64,000 bases of DNA, taken from assembly GCA_922989275.2 (NCBI GenBank), contig OV277862.1:22549543-22613542 (forward strand). The letters run 5' to 3'. Positions within the stretch are counted from its first letter, which is position 1. Every line of letters begins with the position of its first letter. Under the pieces are notes generated by a model. That model was not told the origin of the DNA. It saw only the letters and a list, made by a program, of their open reading frames with translations, and made no database searches. Positions 11,058 to 22,354 of the stretch are shown piece by piece. The translations under genes and the position numbers were made by a program. This DNA comes from Gari tellinella (lineage: Eukaryota > Mollusca > Bivalvia > Cardiida > Psammobiidae).

Positions 11058-13239
11058 CATGTGAGGATCACCTGTAATTAGCTGGACGTCGCGATATAAC
11101 TGAAATACTGGTGAAAGTGACGTAAAATCATAACAAATCAAATCAAACCAATGACAGCTTCCTTCTGAGTTTTCTGTTTTACTGTCACCTTACTTTAAGC
11201 TGTCACCTATCTTTTATACTTAGAGGATATTGAATGAGTGTGGCTTGCAACATATTTTTTTATCCAACTCGTTCAATAAATTCACGACTGAAAACACCTA
11301 TCAAACTGAAATAAAGAAAATCAATATCAATGTGTTGTGAAAAGACTTCTCTGATACCATTTTCAAATTTTAAATTTAATATTTGATTTAAAACTGTTCT
11401 TATTGACTAAAAATGATCATTTGACATTTAGAATCCAGTTTCGATTTCAAAATTACGTCATTATATAGCAACATGACGTCATTATCGTTGTAACATCTAA
11501 ATTTGAAACTGAGTCACTGTTAATACTACTTTACTAGAGCTCTACGCAGCCTGAGTGTGTGGGACTGCTCGGGATAATGTTTTTAGGACACTTTGAAATG
11601 TTTCAATACCTAGTGGTGATCTTAGTTTGTCTAGATTCTCTTAACTGATTTACAGTCGGCGTAGTATAGTACAGTATTTTGGTGATTCGAAAATTAGTAT
11701 AAAATATATTCCCAGTGGGCCGTACGATTTTTACGGACCTCTATATTTTACACGTTTATGTGGGTCATTCTCCGTGAACATGTTATATTATTGTCCCAGT
11801 TGCCTATTTTGTCCAAAATAAGTAAATGTGAACAAAGTCTAATATTAGCGATAAATTGTATTATAATGGAATCATAATATAATCTTAAACACATGCCTAC
11901 TAACGTCATTATAAATCAAAAGAAAATTTTCCCTTGCTTGTTATTACCGTCACGACGTTACAAAATCGTGACGGTAGAGAGTTTAAACACCAAATTAGTG
12001 GAACAGAAATTAAGGATAGCAACTCTATAATACTCTTTGAAAGACAAAGGAATAGTATGATTGTATTTGGAATGGTTTTATTGCATATTAACAAACTTTA
12101 ACATACATTCAAAAGCAATTCAAAAACACCTCAAAATTACCGTCACGGTTGCGACATAATTTGTCCCATTCTAGTATCACTGTTTTAATTCTTAAATGTT
12201 CAATATGTCAAATATAATACAAATTGATTTTTCTGGCACTATTATCAGGCAAGTCACACAAAATTAGTCCTGTCCATTGATATAGCTGTATGTTTCCTTC
12301 ATATTAGATTTTTAGAACTCCAAACTTTGACATGAATTGTCCCATGTAAAAATTGTCTCTTCTGTCACTGTAGTGAAATGGCGCAGAGACAAAGTCTACT
12401 CGAAATTTGGGGCCGAGACAACGTAATTGTATGACGTCACATTGATTTGTATCTTACGTCATGTTTATATAATGGTGTCCCGATGGCGGCAGGAAATATA
12501 GCAATGAATCTCTTTTGCGAAATTCGTACCTTTTTCTGTTCTTTACCGAACGGTTGATAAGCAAACTATTAAATGTATGCTGAACAAACGAGTAGCACTT
12601 GCTCATGAAACAGATGTTTGTATTGCGATCAGATCATGTTTCACTTATGTTGGAGGTCACAGAGCAATAACTTCACATATTTTCATTGATTTGTCTCAAC
12701 CGTAACAGTCTCTACCATCACGTGACACTAAAGACAAAGTCTCTACCGTATCGTGACGGCAGAGACAAGCAGTTGTTATGAGCTACACCTGAACCAATTG
12801 TTTACAAATATAAACTGACATATTTATTAAACTTTTGTTTTGAGATGTTTTTGTCATTGTTAAAGGTTTAAAGTCCAATACAGATGCTGTTTTTGGTCTT
12901 CACCGTCACATGCAATTCTCTACCGTTACATGGTGTCTCTACCATTACACGACAATAATTTATAAATTTTCATGGAAATTGTTGCATAGTAATTTGGAAA
13001 AAATAACTAGGTGATATGCACATTGTCTTGATTCTATAACAGAAAGAAAAACATTGAGTATGCACATTTGAAGTAATAACTAGAAGAAAAACACCACCAT
13101 AATTGTTTTAAATTCATTTATTAGCGATTTATGGTAAATTTACCGATCATGTTCTGTCGTTTATCTCGCTTAAACGCTGAAAAAATTCAGTTCAATTCTT
13201 AATTACATGTTACATTGTGGTGTTTTATTTGCCCTGCAG
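11058..13239. other. Intronic DNA with an iterated motif
   Basis: No exon or classified repeat was recognised. From about 11940 to 12960 a motif of the form CTCTACCGTCACG, or its inverse CGTGACGGTAGAG, recurs in diverged form at about 11945, 11968, 12139, 12700, 12725, 12750, 12900, 12918 and 12940. Spacing is irregular, so it is not a simple tandem repeat. Function unknown. Confidence 0.4.
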
Positions 13240-13341
13240 GTTAGAAGTGATACCAACTTGTGTTTGAATGAAACTGTTCCCAGAATACAGACCAAGTGTG
13301 ATGACATGAAGAAACTGTTTCACAGGATAGACCAGCTAGAG
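13240..13341 (+). CDS. BLOC1S4: BLOC1S4 (cappuccino), internal exon with GC donor
   Basis: 34 codons, phase 0 at both ends. Acceptor GCCCTGCAG. The peptide contains ETVPRIQTKCDDMKKLFHRI then DQLE, aligning with EGVPRIHAKAAEMRRIYSRIDRLE of human BLOC1S4, part of the long helix that packs in the BLOC-1 rod. The 3' boundary is GAG|GCAAGT, a GC splice donor matching the AG|GCAAGT consensus of GC-AG introns. The nearest GT alternative (GAGGCAA|GTCTGT) would put the next exon out of frame. Joined at GAG, the protein continues LE|AFVGIV, like human LEAFVRMV. Confidence 0.92.
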
Positions 13342-13372
13342 GCAAGTCTGTTGTTCTGTCAATGTGACATAG

Positions 13373-13559
13373 CACTCCAGATAAGAGGGAGTAAACTGAA
13401 CTAATCCAACATTTTGTTACTTGTTTCAGCATTGAATCCTATGGTGGTACTACTGGTTAGAATTGTCTCAAAGAAACAATTCTAATGAGTAGTGACATTT
13501 TACGGTTTAATGCAGAAATGAATAATTTAGTCTATGAAACACTCCCTTTATCTGGAGTT
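13373..13559. mobile_element. M3 MITE copy 1
   Basis: Bounded by CTCCAGATAAGAGGGAG and an imperfect inverse near 13545-13557. A central foldback has GAATTGTCTC/GAAACAATTC arms. It begins about 30 bp after the BLOC1S4 exon. Related copies: 44407, 44870 and 45967. Confidence 0.7.
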
Positions 13560-13580
13560 CTCATTACAGCCTTTGTACAT

Positions 13581-13807
13581 TTAACCCATTACCCCATAAA
13601 TACACCTTTTTACGACTTCAATTTATTTCTTCACTGAGGAAAATAGTTCCAAATCATACAGGTTTCTATATTCTAGCATATTGAACCTTAAAGCAGGCTG
13701 AAAGTAAAGCAGAATGCACCTCAAGGTGCTTTCTGCTTTACTTTAAACCTGCTTTAAGTGGTTACCAATTTTCAAAACTAGAATCGGGCTCTGAGGTAAT
13801 GGGTTAA
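13581..13807. mobile_element. M1 MITE copy
   Basis: A typical M1: left end TTAACCCATTACCCCATAAA and right end GGTAATGGGTTAA are inverted repeats. A strong inner palindrome has GCAGGCTGAAAGTAAAGCAG and its inverse CTGCTTTACTTTAAACCTGC. TTAA at the very ends may be the target. It directly precedes the LINE ORF1. Confidence 0.85.
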
Positions 13808-13812
13808 CCATA

Positions 13813-14949
13813 GTGACGTATATTGATGAGATGAAAACTCTGAACCAAAAACAGGAAATGTCAATCAAAGGAATGTGTATGCTTAACGAAACTTTGATAA
13901 AGGTCACGGAAAATGTGAGTCATGTAGCGGAAGTTACAAATGTACAATCAGAACTGCTTAAAACGCTAGCTTTTAAATCTATTGACATGGAAGCTCGTGC
14001 AAGAAGAAACAATCTGGTGTTTTTTGGCATTGAAGAGCGGCGTGGTGAGAATTGTTTCGAAACTATAAGGCAGTTTCTATGTAACACTTTGAACATAGAT
14101 GGAAACAGCATGTATCTGTCAAGAGCACACAGACTTGGTCCGCATATTCTTCAAAATGGTCCCCGTTCAAAACCGCGTCCCATCATAGTTAACTTTAGGG
14201 ACTTCTGTGACACTGAACACATAATGCACAACACATATATGCTGCAAAGGACACCTTTTTCTGTCGACTTGGATATACCAAAGGAGATCCAGGATGCCAG
14301 AAGAAGGCTCTGGCCGCATTATAAGAATGCCAAGGTAGACAGGAGGACACGCAAGGTTCAGATTGTCTATCCGGCAAAGCTTGTTGTAGATGGTAGGGTT
14401 ACACATGACGAGATGCCAATATGGTCAAAATTCATCAATGGAAATCGCTTGCCGTTGTTGCAGCATGTTGATCCAGTGACTGATCCAGACTTACCGTTCA
14501 GGATGGGCGACATCATTGCTGAAAGTGAAACTAGCGACGTAAACATGATCTCACAGGACAAGTCTGAAAGTGAAACTAGCGAGGTAAACATGATCTCACA
14601 GGACAAGTCGGACAACCATTTACGTAGTCTGTTCGAGTCAATGATTGAGGAGGGCAACATGCCATCTCTATCACAAGAAACATGTGCTAGGCAGCCGTCA
14701 GCAACATCACAGGGTCACGTTTCACGCACCAAAGAGAGGAAACAGTATAGATCGTCAACGTCAAGCCCATACAGGAAAGAAAGTCCTAGTCTACCAAGAT
14801 CGCGCAAATCGTCTAATATCAGCACAAGTATGGTCAACAGTGGTGTTAGAAATAGTCAAACGCTGGACAGTGATCGGCAGCTAGAAGATGATCATGTTCC
14901 ACCTGATCCACCTGATAAAAGTTGTCGGGATAGTGTGAAAACCAGCTAG
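13813..14949 (+). CDS. LINE ORF1 protein (RRM-like, nucleic-acid binding)
   Basis: 378 codons, intact from ATG to TAG. The N-terminal third is predicted coiled coil (heptad-like, residues ~1-60). It is followed by an L1-type RNA-recognition-motif core beginning ARRNNLVFFGIEE (residues ~62-74) and a C-terminal basic stretch of the ORF1p C-terminal-domain type (VDRRTRKVQIVYPAKL, ~175-190). Such proteins coat element RNA as trimers and chaperone reverse transcription. Residues ~237-266 are a tandem duplication of ESETSDVNMISQDKS. The last 90 residues are Ser/Arg-rich and low complexity. No CCHC knuckle. ORF2 begins in a different frame about 35 bp downstream. Although the frame is intact, ORF2 is dead, so the copy cannot move by itself. 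Confidence 0.85.
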   Translation: MTYIDEMKTLNQKQEMSIKGMCMLNETLIKVTENVSHVAEVTNVQSELLKTLAFKSIDMEARARRNNLVFFGIEERRGENCFETIRQFLCNTLNIDGNSMYLSRAHRLGPHILQNGPRSKPRPIIVNFRDFCDTEHIMHNTYMLQRTPFSVDLDIPKEIQDARRRLWPHYKNAKVDRRTRKVQIVYPAKLVVDGRVTHDEMPIWSKFINGNRLPLLQHVDPVTDPDLPFRMGDIIAESETSDVNMISQDKSESETSEVNMISQDKSDNHLRSLFESMIEEGNMPSLSQETCARQPSATSQGHVSRTKERKQYRSSTSSPYRKESPSLPRSRKSSNISTSMVNSGVRNSQTLDSDRQLEDDHVPPDPPDKSCRDSVKTS

Positions 14950-16520
14950 GATGCCTCGGAGAAGGTTCAAAGTTTACGGTGCGCGTTATTGAATGTTCAG
15001 GGCCTTGTTTCAAGACGTATAAATAAATTAGATTCCAGTGAAATGAAATATGTTTTTGATAATCATGATATTGTTTTGTTTACAGAAACATGGTCAGACG
15101 AGTTTAGTGAATTGGAAGTTAAAAATGTCCAACAATATGTACTACATAGGTCAGAATACAAGTTGTCCACAAAGCGTAACTCTGGTGGTATAGCTGTATA
15201 TATTCGATCTCAGTATGTTAAGGAAAATACTTTGTTATTTCAGAGCCAGGATGATATATTGTGCGTTAGAATTGATGGGCGGCCATTGTCTTTACAGAAT
15301 TACTTGTTAATTGCATTGTGTTACGTTATACCATCTGAGTCCAGTAGACAAGCCTTTATTGATATGAATACGTTTGATAGATTGTGCGACTTTTATACAG
15401 AAGAGTCTTCTAAAATTGACACTGAATTAAACTTTGTGCTTTTTGGAGATATGAATAGTCGTACCCGCTGAATATGCAGATTATGTTACTGATGATATTA
15501 ATAGGCACACAAACTTTTTACCTGATGATTATGTTGTAGATGCTCAACTAAAGAGATATTCACAAGATAAAGGCAGAGTTAATGCAAATGGTCATAACTT
15601 TTTACAACTATGTCAACAGTTAGGGCTTAGAATATTTAATGGACGGGTTGGATCGGACAAAGGGGTGGGACAATTTACTTATGTGGGCAGTCAAGGTAGT
15701 TCCGTTGTTGATTATGTTGTAGGTAGTGTGAATATTATGCAACATGTTAATTCTTTCGATGTTTCAGACCCAAATATCATGTCTGATCACTGTTTAATTT
15801 CATGTGTTTTTGAATTTGAAAAGGATTTGCTTATTAGTGATTATGTTGAAAATACTGAATGTGAGCGGGTTAAACACAAGTATACATGGAAACCAGAGTT
15901 AAACGATCAGTTTATTGGAAGGTTATCTGACCCAGACATTGAACAAAAATTGAAAACATTACAGGAATCCATATGTAAAGCTAAGGATAAACATGATACT
16001 GACCGTTGTATTGATACGCTTGGAAATGTCATAGATGAAGTAGCTTCTCCTTTGTTTAAACATAATTTAAAGTATGGGGATTGTTCAAAAGGTAATACGT
16101 ATGACTCGGATGAAGGAAAATCAAACAGTAAATGGTACGATGAACGTTGCATAGATAAAAGAAGCATTTTCTCAAGGGCCTTGAATAAATACCGGTTAAA
16201 CAAGAGTGATGAAAACAGAAAAGCATTAGTCAGTGCTAGGTCAGATTATAAAACACAAATTAGAAAATGCAAATATGAATATGACAAAACACAAACTGAC
16301 AAACTTTTGTCGGCAAGGAGTAAAAATGCAAAACTTTATTGGAAAATGCTAAAACAGTGTTCAGGTATTCGAGACCCTGATGTTCAACTTAATACTTTTG
16401 AACAGTATTTTAAAGCAGTCAACAACCCGTAGAACCCGTTTTTTACGCCAGATGAGGATGTTGTCCATTTTATCGAAACATTTGAAAGGGGGGAATTTGA
16501 AATTTTGTTTGATGATTTAA

Positions 16521-17584
16521 GGTACTTCGCATATGCGCGTAGTTTCCATACGATTGTTATGAAACTTTTCATGAAGAATGATAATAGTCTAAGAAACAAT
16601 GTGTGTAAATATAGGCAAAATTTATCGTGTGGTTTGTCTTTAAGGTCTTTTTTCTGACAAAAACCTAGAATTTTGATGATTTTATTTTTCTTAAAAATGA
16701 ATAAAGCTAATGACTATAATTCTCACCCAATAAGTAGTCCACAACATTCATTACAAGAAAAGCTAAAAACATTTTGAATAAAGGTGTTCAGAAAGATGTT
16801 ATCAGCTATTTAAATTTTGCAAAATGCTAAAAAATTGAATTACAAAAAACTGACTCATTCAATGTATATTTGTTTTCATTTTATTCAAATATATGGTTGA
16901 TGAACTAGTCAGTCTGAAAAAATATTATTATGGTTGATGAACTAGTCAGTTTGAAAAAATATTACAGTCAGGATTTGTTGTAATAACATATTTTCTTATT
17001 AAAATGTGGGATATTTGTTGTTTAGATACAGTTACCTACCTTAGAATTAAAACTTTGTCATTAAAATGCATTATTATTTATTCATGGACTTGCATACAAG
17101 GTTTATTATATTGTTTTAACATAATTATAATGGGCAATATCGATCTTGAAAAGGTTAGCGTATTGATAAGCTTCAATGTGTGGCTTTATAGTTTGATCAA
17201 ATCGTTTACATGTATACCGATTTAATTGACTTGTAAGTCATTAAACTAAAACGTACAGGTAAGTGGACATATACTTGGACCGTAAACATCACTAGTTCTA
17301 ATCAACAAAGACTAAACATAACATGTCTCTTGATTACTGCGTTATGGATTGACAAGTCAATAAATGGGACACTAAAAAAAAAATTTGAATCGGATGGGTC
17401 TCGAACCTATGACCTTTTGATTGCTAGTCAACCACTATACTAACTGCGCTATGAAGGATTATACTAATTCGTATCAACATTTCCTTTATATAAATTTTCT
17501 AGTATAAACACGTACGAAAACAGTCTGTGTCGTCAAGACGCATATCCGCTCACCCGCAAGACCGACTTCCGGTAGCCAAAGGCC
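16521..17584. mobile_element. TTAA-targeting DNA element nested in the LINE
   Basis: 1,064 bp flanked by TTAA on both sides (16517-16520 and 17585-17588). Removing it with one TTAA gives the continuous reading DDL-NVYISKEE of ORF2, so both boundaries are exact. TTAA duplication points to a piggyBac-type mechanism. The ends (GGTACTTCGC and, inverted, GGCCTTTGGC) agree at only 6 of 10 bases, so the inverted repeat is weak. There is no transposase, so it is non-autonomous. It holds a 37-bp direct duplication at about 16890-16965 and a tRNA-like segment. Confidence 0.8.
17385..17460 (-). other. tRNA-like segment inside the TTAA element
   Basis: On the minus strand it reads AGCGCAGTTAGTATAGTGG (A-box-like), then CATAGGTTCGAGACCC (B-box-like) at tRNA spacing. 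It may be a SINE captured by the element or part of the element itself. No acceptor stem is evident. Confidence 0.5.
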
Positions 17585-19196
17585 TTAAATGTTTACATTT
17601 CAAAAGAGGAACTCATTAAGGCTAAACATCAGCTAAAGTCAGACCGATCCGGTGGTCCAGACATGTACATTAATGAGTTTTTCAAAGCTGGCAAAGATTT
17701 GCTATCATCTGTGTTATTAGAGTTGTTCAATAAAGCATTTAACGATGGTTATTTCCCAGAAGAGTGGTCTGAGGGTTATGTTATACCTCTGCACAAAAAA
17801 GGTCCTTTAAATGATGCTGGAAACTATCGCGGGATTACACAAGTTCTCTTGGAAAATTATTTACTAGGGTTTTGAACAACAGATTAACTAGCTGGGCAGA
17901 AAGCTTTGGTGTATACATTGAAGCCCAAGGAGGGTTTAGAGCAAAAATGGGAACTGTTGACAATATCTTTGTATTACATGGGTTAATTACACACTTTATC
18001 AATCGTAACGAAAAGCTCTTTTGTGCATTTGTCGACTTTACAAAAGCTTTCGACTATGTGGTTCGTGAAAATCTCTGGTATAAATTGGTTAACATTGGAT
18101 TAAGGGGAAAGATTTTTAACATTATACACTCTATGTATGAAAGTTTAAAGTCAAGAGTTAAGTGTCGTAATATGCTAAGTGATGAATATCAATGTACTCT
18201 TGGTGTAAGACAGGGTGAATGTCTTTCTCCTTTTTTATTTGCTATGTATTTGAATGATATTGAAGATACATTTACGAGAAATGGAATTGAAGGTCTAGAT
18301 GTAGACAATTTCAAATTATTCCTTATTCTATATGCTGATGACATAGTCATATTTGCTAAGTCTAGTGATGAGTTACTGAAAAGTCTTGATGCCATGCTTG
18401 AATATTGTAATAGATGGAAACTTGTGGTAAATACGTCAAAAACAAAAATTATGATATTTAGGAAAGGGGGCCAAATTCCGGGTGATTTAAGTTTTATGTA
18501 TGATGGAAAAATTATTGATATAGTCAATAATTTTTCCTACTTAGGAATTTATTTCACACCTGGTGGATCTTTTTTGGAAGCCCAAACGTCGCTTGCAGGG
18601 CAGGCTCTTAAAGCAATTTTCAAAATGAATAAATACTTACACAAATTTACTTCTATTTCAGTGAAACATAGAATTGAACTCTTTGATAAGCTTGTGTTAC
18701 CAATCTTGAACTATGGATCTGAGGTTTGGGGTTTGGGGTGATTCTATTGAAAGAATTCATACACAGTTTTGTAAGAAACTTTTAGGAGTGAAGAAGTCGA
18801 CACAAAATGATTTCATTTATGGCGAACTTGGCAGGAAGAAACTTATTTGTGGAAGATATTTTAACATTATTAGATATTGGTTCAAAATACTTAGTACAAG
18901 TGATGCTAAATATGTTCGAAAAGTGATTAATATGATGTTAAAAGATGTGAATGAACACCCAACTAAAAAGAATTGGGTATCGCTTCTGCGTGATCTGCTT
19001 TATCAGTTGGGTTTTAATAATGTTTGGTTAGCTCAAGGCGTAGCTAACCAAAATGCATTTTTAGCAATAGTTAAGAGACGGATTCATGATGTTTTTATGC
19101 AAGGCTGGGAAAATAGTTTAAATGAATCGAGTAGAGCGTGGTTTTACAATAGTTTCCGTAAGTTTGAATTTCAGCCATATCCGTATGTTTGCAATA

Positions 19197-20326
19197 CAGT
19201 CGAATACCGTTACCTCGAAGTTGAACGGACCGTGAAAAAATATCGACGTAGCCGAAGTTCGAGCTAATGGGAGTTTCTCATTTGAGATCTGTATCGTCAT
19301 ATCGAAGTTTTAACGTTAGACTCGATCCTAGTGTTTATTGACAGTTGATTGGTAATTGAAAATAAATGCGTAGGAAAGTAGAATCTGACAAAATCTTCAA
19401 CTCATAATTTTCAAATTGATGAAGGTGGTCAGTATTTTTAAAAGTAGAGAATCTACGCGTCTATTAGATATGATATTCGGGAGCGAGTAAACAATTTTCG
19501 TATTTTAATACATTTGGTAGATCTACCTGTTTTCATCAGCATAAACATCCAGCGCATGGGTGCTAACACAATTTTTATAACATAAAATTAGGTTTACACA
19601 TTTCATCAAACCAACACAGTGAACTATTTACACTTCCGGTGATGCTCTGGAAGTGTACGTTGTTTACATGTTTAATTTTCAAAAGGGTGTGTCCGACTTC
19701 GAAACGCCGGCAAATTATTTTGGCGTTTCAAACAGAAGCGGCGTGTTTGAACTGACTTAGATAAAAAATAAATCAGAAATGAAATGTAACTTTTGTTTGA
19801 TCTCACTACACTTATTCGCCGTACGGCACCTTCAGTATGCACTACAAAGAATGCTGTAGTCTGATTTAAACAGCGCTGCCATAATTGACCCAGGTTTGAC
19901 AGAATCGTCATCGAAAATATTTACGCAAACTTCGTAACCAAAGTTATTCGGGAATTCATTAATAATATTGATCCAGTGCAATTAAGATGGGATTATCTTT
20001 CGTGCAGATTGGTGCAATTTCGGACATGTTCACACATTTGGTGCTACAATCAGTCACGGTGGCCGAGAGCCATTTTCGCACCTCAATCCAATGTTTGCCG
20101 AATGTGCGATATGCGGTCACGGTGAAGCAGATATCGACGTAAGGGTGAGAAAATTTCTCTGGTTCTGAAAAATTACATCGACGTAACCGATAATATCGAG
20201 GAAACAATATCGAGCAAATGAGGGATTTACTATATAGATAAAGAAGGAATTTGCCGGGACCGGTGAAAAATATCGACGTAAGCGGAGTATCGACGTATCG
20301 AATATCGAGGTAACGGTATTCGACTG
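19197..20326. mobile_element. pogo-like non-autonomous DNA element nested in the LINE
   Basis: 1,130 bp with terminal inverted repeats CAGTCGAATACCGTTACC.. at both ends (about 22 bp match) and TA duplications at 19195-19196 and 20327-20328. Removing it with one TA restores ORF2 as CNI-TKFRIAF. CAG ends with TA duplication fit pogo/Tigger-type Tc1-mariner elements. Subterminal iterations of ATCGACGTA and ATATCGAG lie near 19240, 20130, 20175, 20200, 20270, 20290 and 20303. They may be transposase-binding sites. No transposase frame. Confidence 0.85.
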
Positions 20327-20849
20327 TATTACTAAATTTAGAATTGCATTCACTAAACTGAGAGTTTCATCACATAGACTTGAAATTGAGATGGGTCGTT
20401 GGCACAGACCTAACCCAACACCTAGAAATGATCGAAAATGCTTGAATTGTAACACTCTGGAGGACGAATATTATTTTGTTATGGAATGTGATTTGTACAA
20501 ACAGTTAAGAAAACAGTATATAAAGAAGTTCTTTTGGTGTAGACCCAATATGCAAAAATTTGTACTATTACTTAATTCAACAAATTTTCAAGAAGTAAAA
20601 AGTCTAGCTATGTTTGTTGAAAAGGCTTTTGCTTTGAAATCAGCTGCTTATATTAATGTCATATAAGTGTATTTATGGTGAATGTTGCTGCATATTGTTA
20701 GAAACGTCCAAATATGTTAATTCATTGAACTTTTAAAATCTGAAAATGCAAATACCCTTAGAAACTTAGCCTTATTTATCTATAAGGGGTTTGAAATAAG
20801 GAACAGTACTAACTATATTAATTGATATACATGTACTGTCCTTCTCTCC

Positions 20850-21560
20850 TTAAAGCATTCTGCTTTACTTTCAGGCAGTCTTAATTAGCATTCAATGACT
20901 TTGATTTATATACTACCTGTAGAACAGTTACTGTGTTTTTAGCTCATTTCTAGTCTTGAAACCGGGATATAACATGAAGCCGATTGAAAGTACACCATAA
21001 TGAGCTTTATGCTTTACTTTTAGTTGGCTATATGATTCTAATACTGTATTAATATTTGATGTATAAACTAAGAAATAGTTACTGTAATTTAGCTTGTTCC
21101 TGGTGTTGAAAACAAGTTTGTGCTTGAAGTGGACTGAAAGTTAAGTAGAATGAGCTTTCAGTGCATTCTGATTTACTTTCAGCCAGCTTTTAAGCTACTG
21201 TCATTAAAATATGAATGTAATTTATATACAACCGAATAGTTACTGAATATTTAGCCTGTTTCTAATCTTTAAAGACAGGTTATCACTTAAAGTGGGGCGA
21301 GTGGGGCGCAGAATGCGCCTATTATAAGATGCATTTTGCCTTACTTTTTAGTCAGTTTTAAGCTTAAAACTGAGTTAACTCTATATTTACTTTGATATAT
21401 ATTCTACAGAATGATTACTGTATATAAGTCTGATTATAGCCAAGAGCTTATAAAACAGGTTACCACTTGAGATTGATTGAAGGTAAAGCAGAATGCGCCT
21501 TAAGGAGCATTCTGCTTTAATACCTTCAGTCAGTCTAAAGGAAATAAATATTCTCTGTAT
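20850..21560. repeat. Tandem array built from the M1 MITE core
   Basis: Five diverged units, period about 150-175 bp. Each has one arm of the M1 palindrome (CATTCTGCTTTACTTTCAG type, near 20857, 21008, 21166, 21333 and 21510), mostly paired with its partner (GAAAGTAAAGCAGAATG type). A and T-rich spacers contain 'agttactgta'. Unlike the single M1 copies, the terminal TTAACCCATTACC is missing between units. Confidence 0.65.
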
Positions 21561-21603
21561 TAAAATTCTGGTATTTTAGTCAAGTTCTAGATTAGGACAG
21601 TTA

Positions 21604-21652
21604 AAGGGAGATAACAGTGTACACATAGGGTTACTGGGTTATCTCCCTTTCC
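21604..21652. repeat. Short foldback
   Basis: TTAAAGGGAGATAACAG and CTGGGTTATCTCCCTTT form a 15-bp-armed hairpin around a 15-base loop. It is probably a deleted MITE. Confidence 0.55.
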
Positions 21653-21790
21653 TTTCCTTTGTGAAATTTTTAAGTACATAATTATCTACTGTGTAGATCC
21701 TGATTGCTGTGACCATATAATTATGATAAATATGTTTTCTTGCATGTGAAGTGATAGGCAAATTGTCTTATTCCCGAAATAAAACATATA

Positions 21791-22004
21791 TTAACCCTTA
21801 GCCTGCCACGCACGACTATAGCTCCATATGCAAACAGCTTGGATCAGGATGAGACGCAGAGTAACTCGGCGTCTCATCCGGATCCAAGCTGTTTGACACT
21901 CGGACAACATTTTCAGCAATTTTGAGCAACTTTGAAGCACTTTGAAACTTGAAGCAGACGAGAAATATAGCAGACGACAATTTATTTGGCGGGCTAAGGG
22001 TTAA
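21791..22004. mobile_element. M2 MITE copy 1
   Basis: Ends TTAACCCTTAGCCTGCC and GGCGGGCTAAGGGTTAA are inverted repeats. The centre is a palindrome with CAGCTTGGATC and GATCCAAGCTG arms around AGAGTAACTCGGCGTCTC. A copy in opposite orientation lies at 41337-41549. Confidence 0.85.
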
Positions 22005-22149
22005 TTGATGTTTAAATGACATCTGCTAACTTTTTGTGGAACTCAAGTCACAACTTGGTAGCATTTGATTTTAAACACTTTTTAACATCTTGTGTCATAT
22101 GTAGATCTCTTTATTTAATCATATGGTTATAGCAACCTTCTCCATAAAT

Positions 22150-22300
22150 GTACATGTTTCAATAGTTACAGTTTATTATTTTATATGTTTGTTAAATAAG
22201 TTAAACTGTAAATATGTTTTGTTGTATACACATGTATACTGCCTCATGGGCCAATGGCCTAATGGTTTTGAATAAAAGAATCTTATCTTATCTTATATAC
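22150..22300 (+). repeat. Putative LINE 3' tail
   Basis: AT-rich sequence with TGGGCCAATGGCCTAATGG and TTGAATAAA, ending in an imperfect (TTATC)n tail, as LINE 3' untranslated regions do. It may be the 3' end of the LINE that starts near 13.8 kb, separated from ORF2 by later insertions. The link is inference. Confidence 0.45.
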
Positions 22301-22354
22301 CACCCTTCTCTGAAACAGTCCCTTGCTAGCAATGTAGCTCAAGATTAAAAGGCT

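Larger units (their letters stand above)
14983..20666 (+). pseudogene. LINE ORF2 (endonuclease-reverse transcriptase), disrupted
   Basis: Pieces in order: an exo-endo-phosphatase endonuclease at 14983-15830 (LNVQG start, LFTETW catalytic Glu, FGDMNSRT, SDHCLISC); a linker to 16520; reverse transcriptase at 17589-18740 (SGGPDMYINEFFK, FVDFTKAFD, GVRQGECLSPFLF, YADD, YLGIYF); a C-terminal region at 18713-19196 and 20329-20666 ending in a Cys/His-like CLNCNTLEDEYYFVMEC. Lesions: frameshifts near 15463, 17840 and 18735, and an in-frame TAG at 16430. Two DNA elements are inserted at 16521-17584 and 19197-20326. The clade is uncertain: CR1/L2/I/Tx1-like features are mixed and need a phylogeny. The element sits in BLOC1S4 intron 2. 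Confidence 0.88.

Noticed and set aside
16521..17584. Host intron inside the LINE
   Set aside because: TTAA on both sides and lack of GT-AG borders at the exact junctions show an insertion.
13813..20666. Retrovirus or LTR element
   Set aside because: There is an endonuclease-RT order, an RRM-type ORF1 and no LTRs, protease, RNase H/integrase or envelope. It is a LINE.
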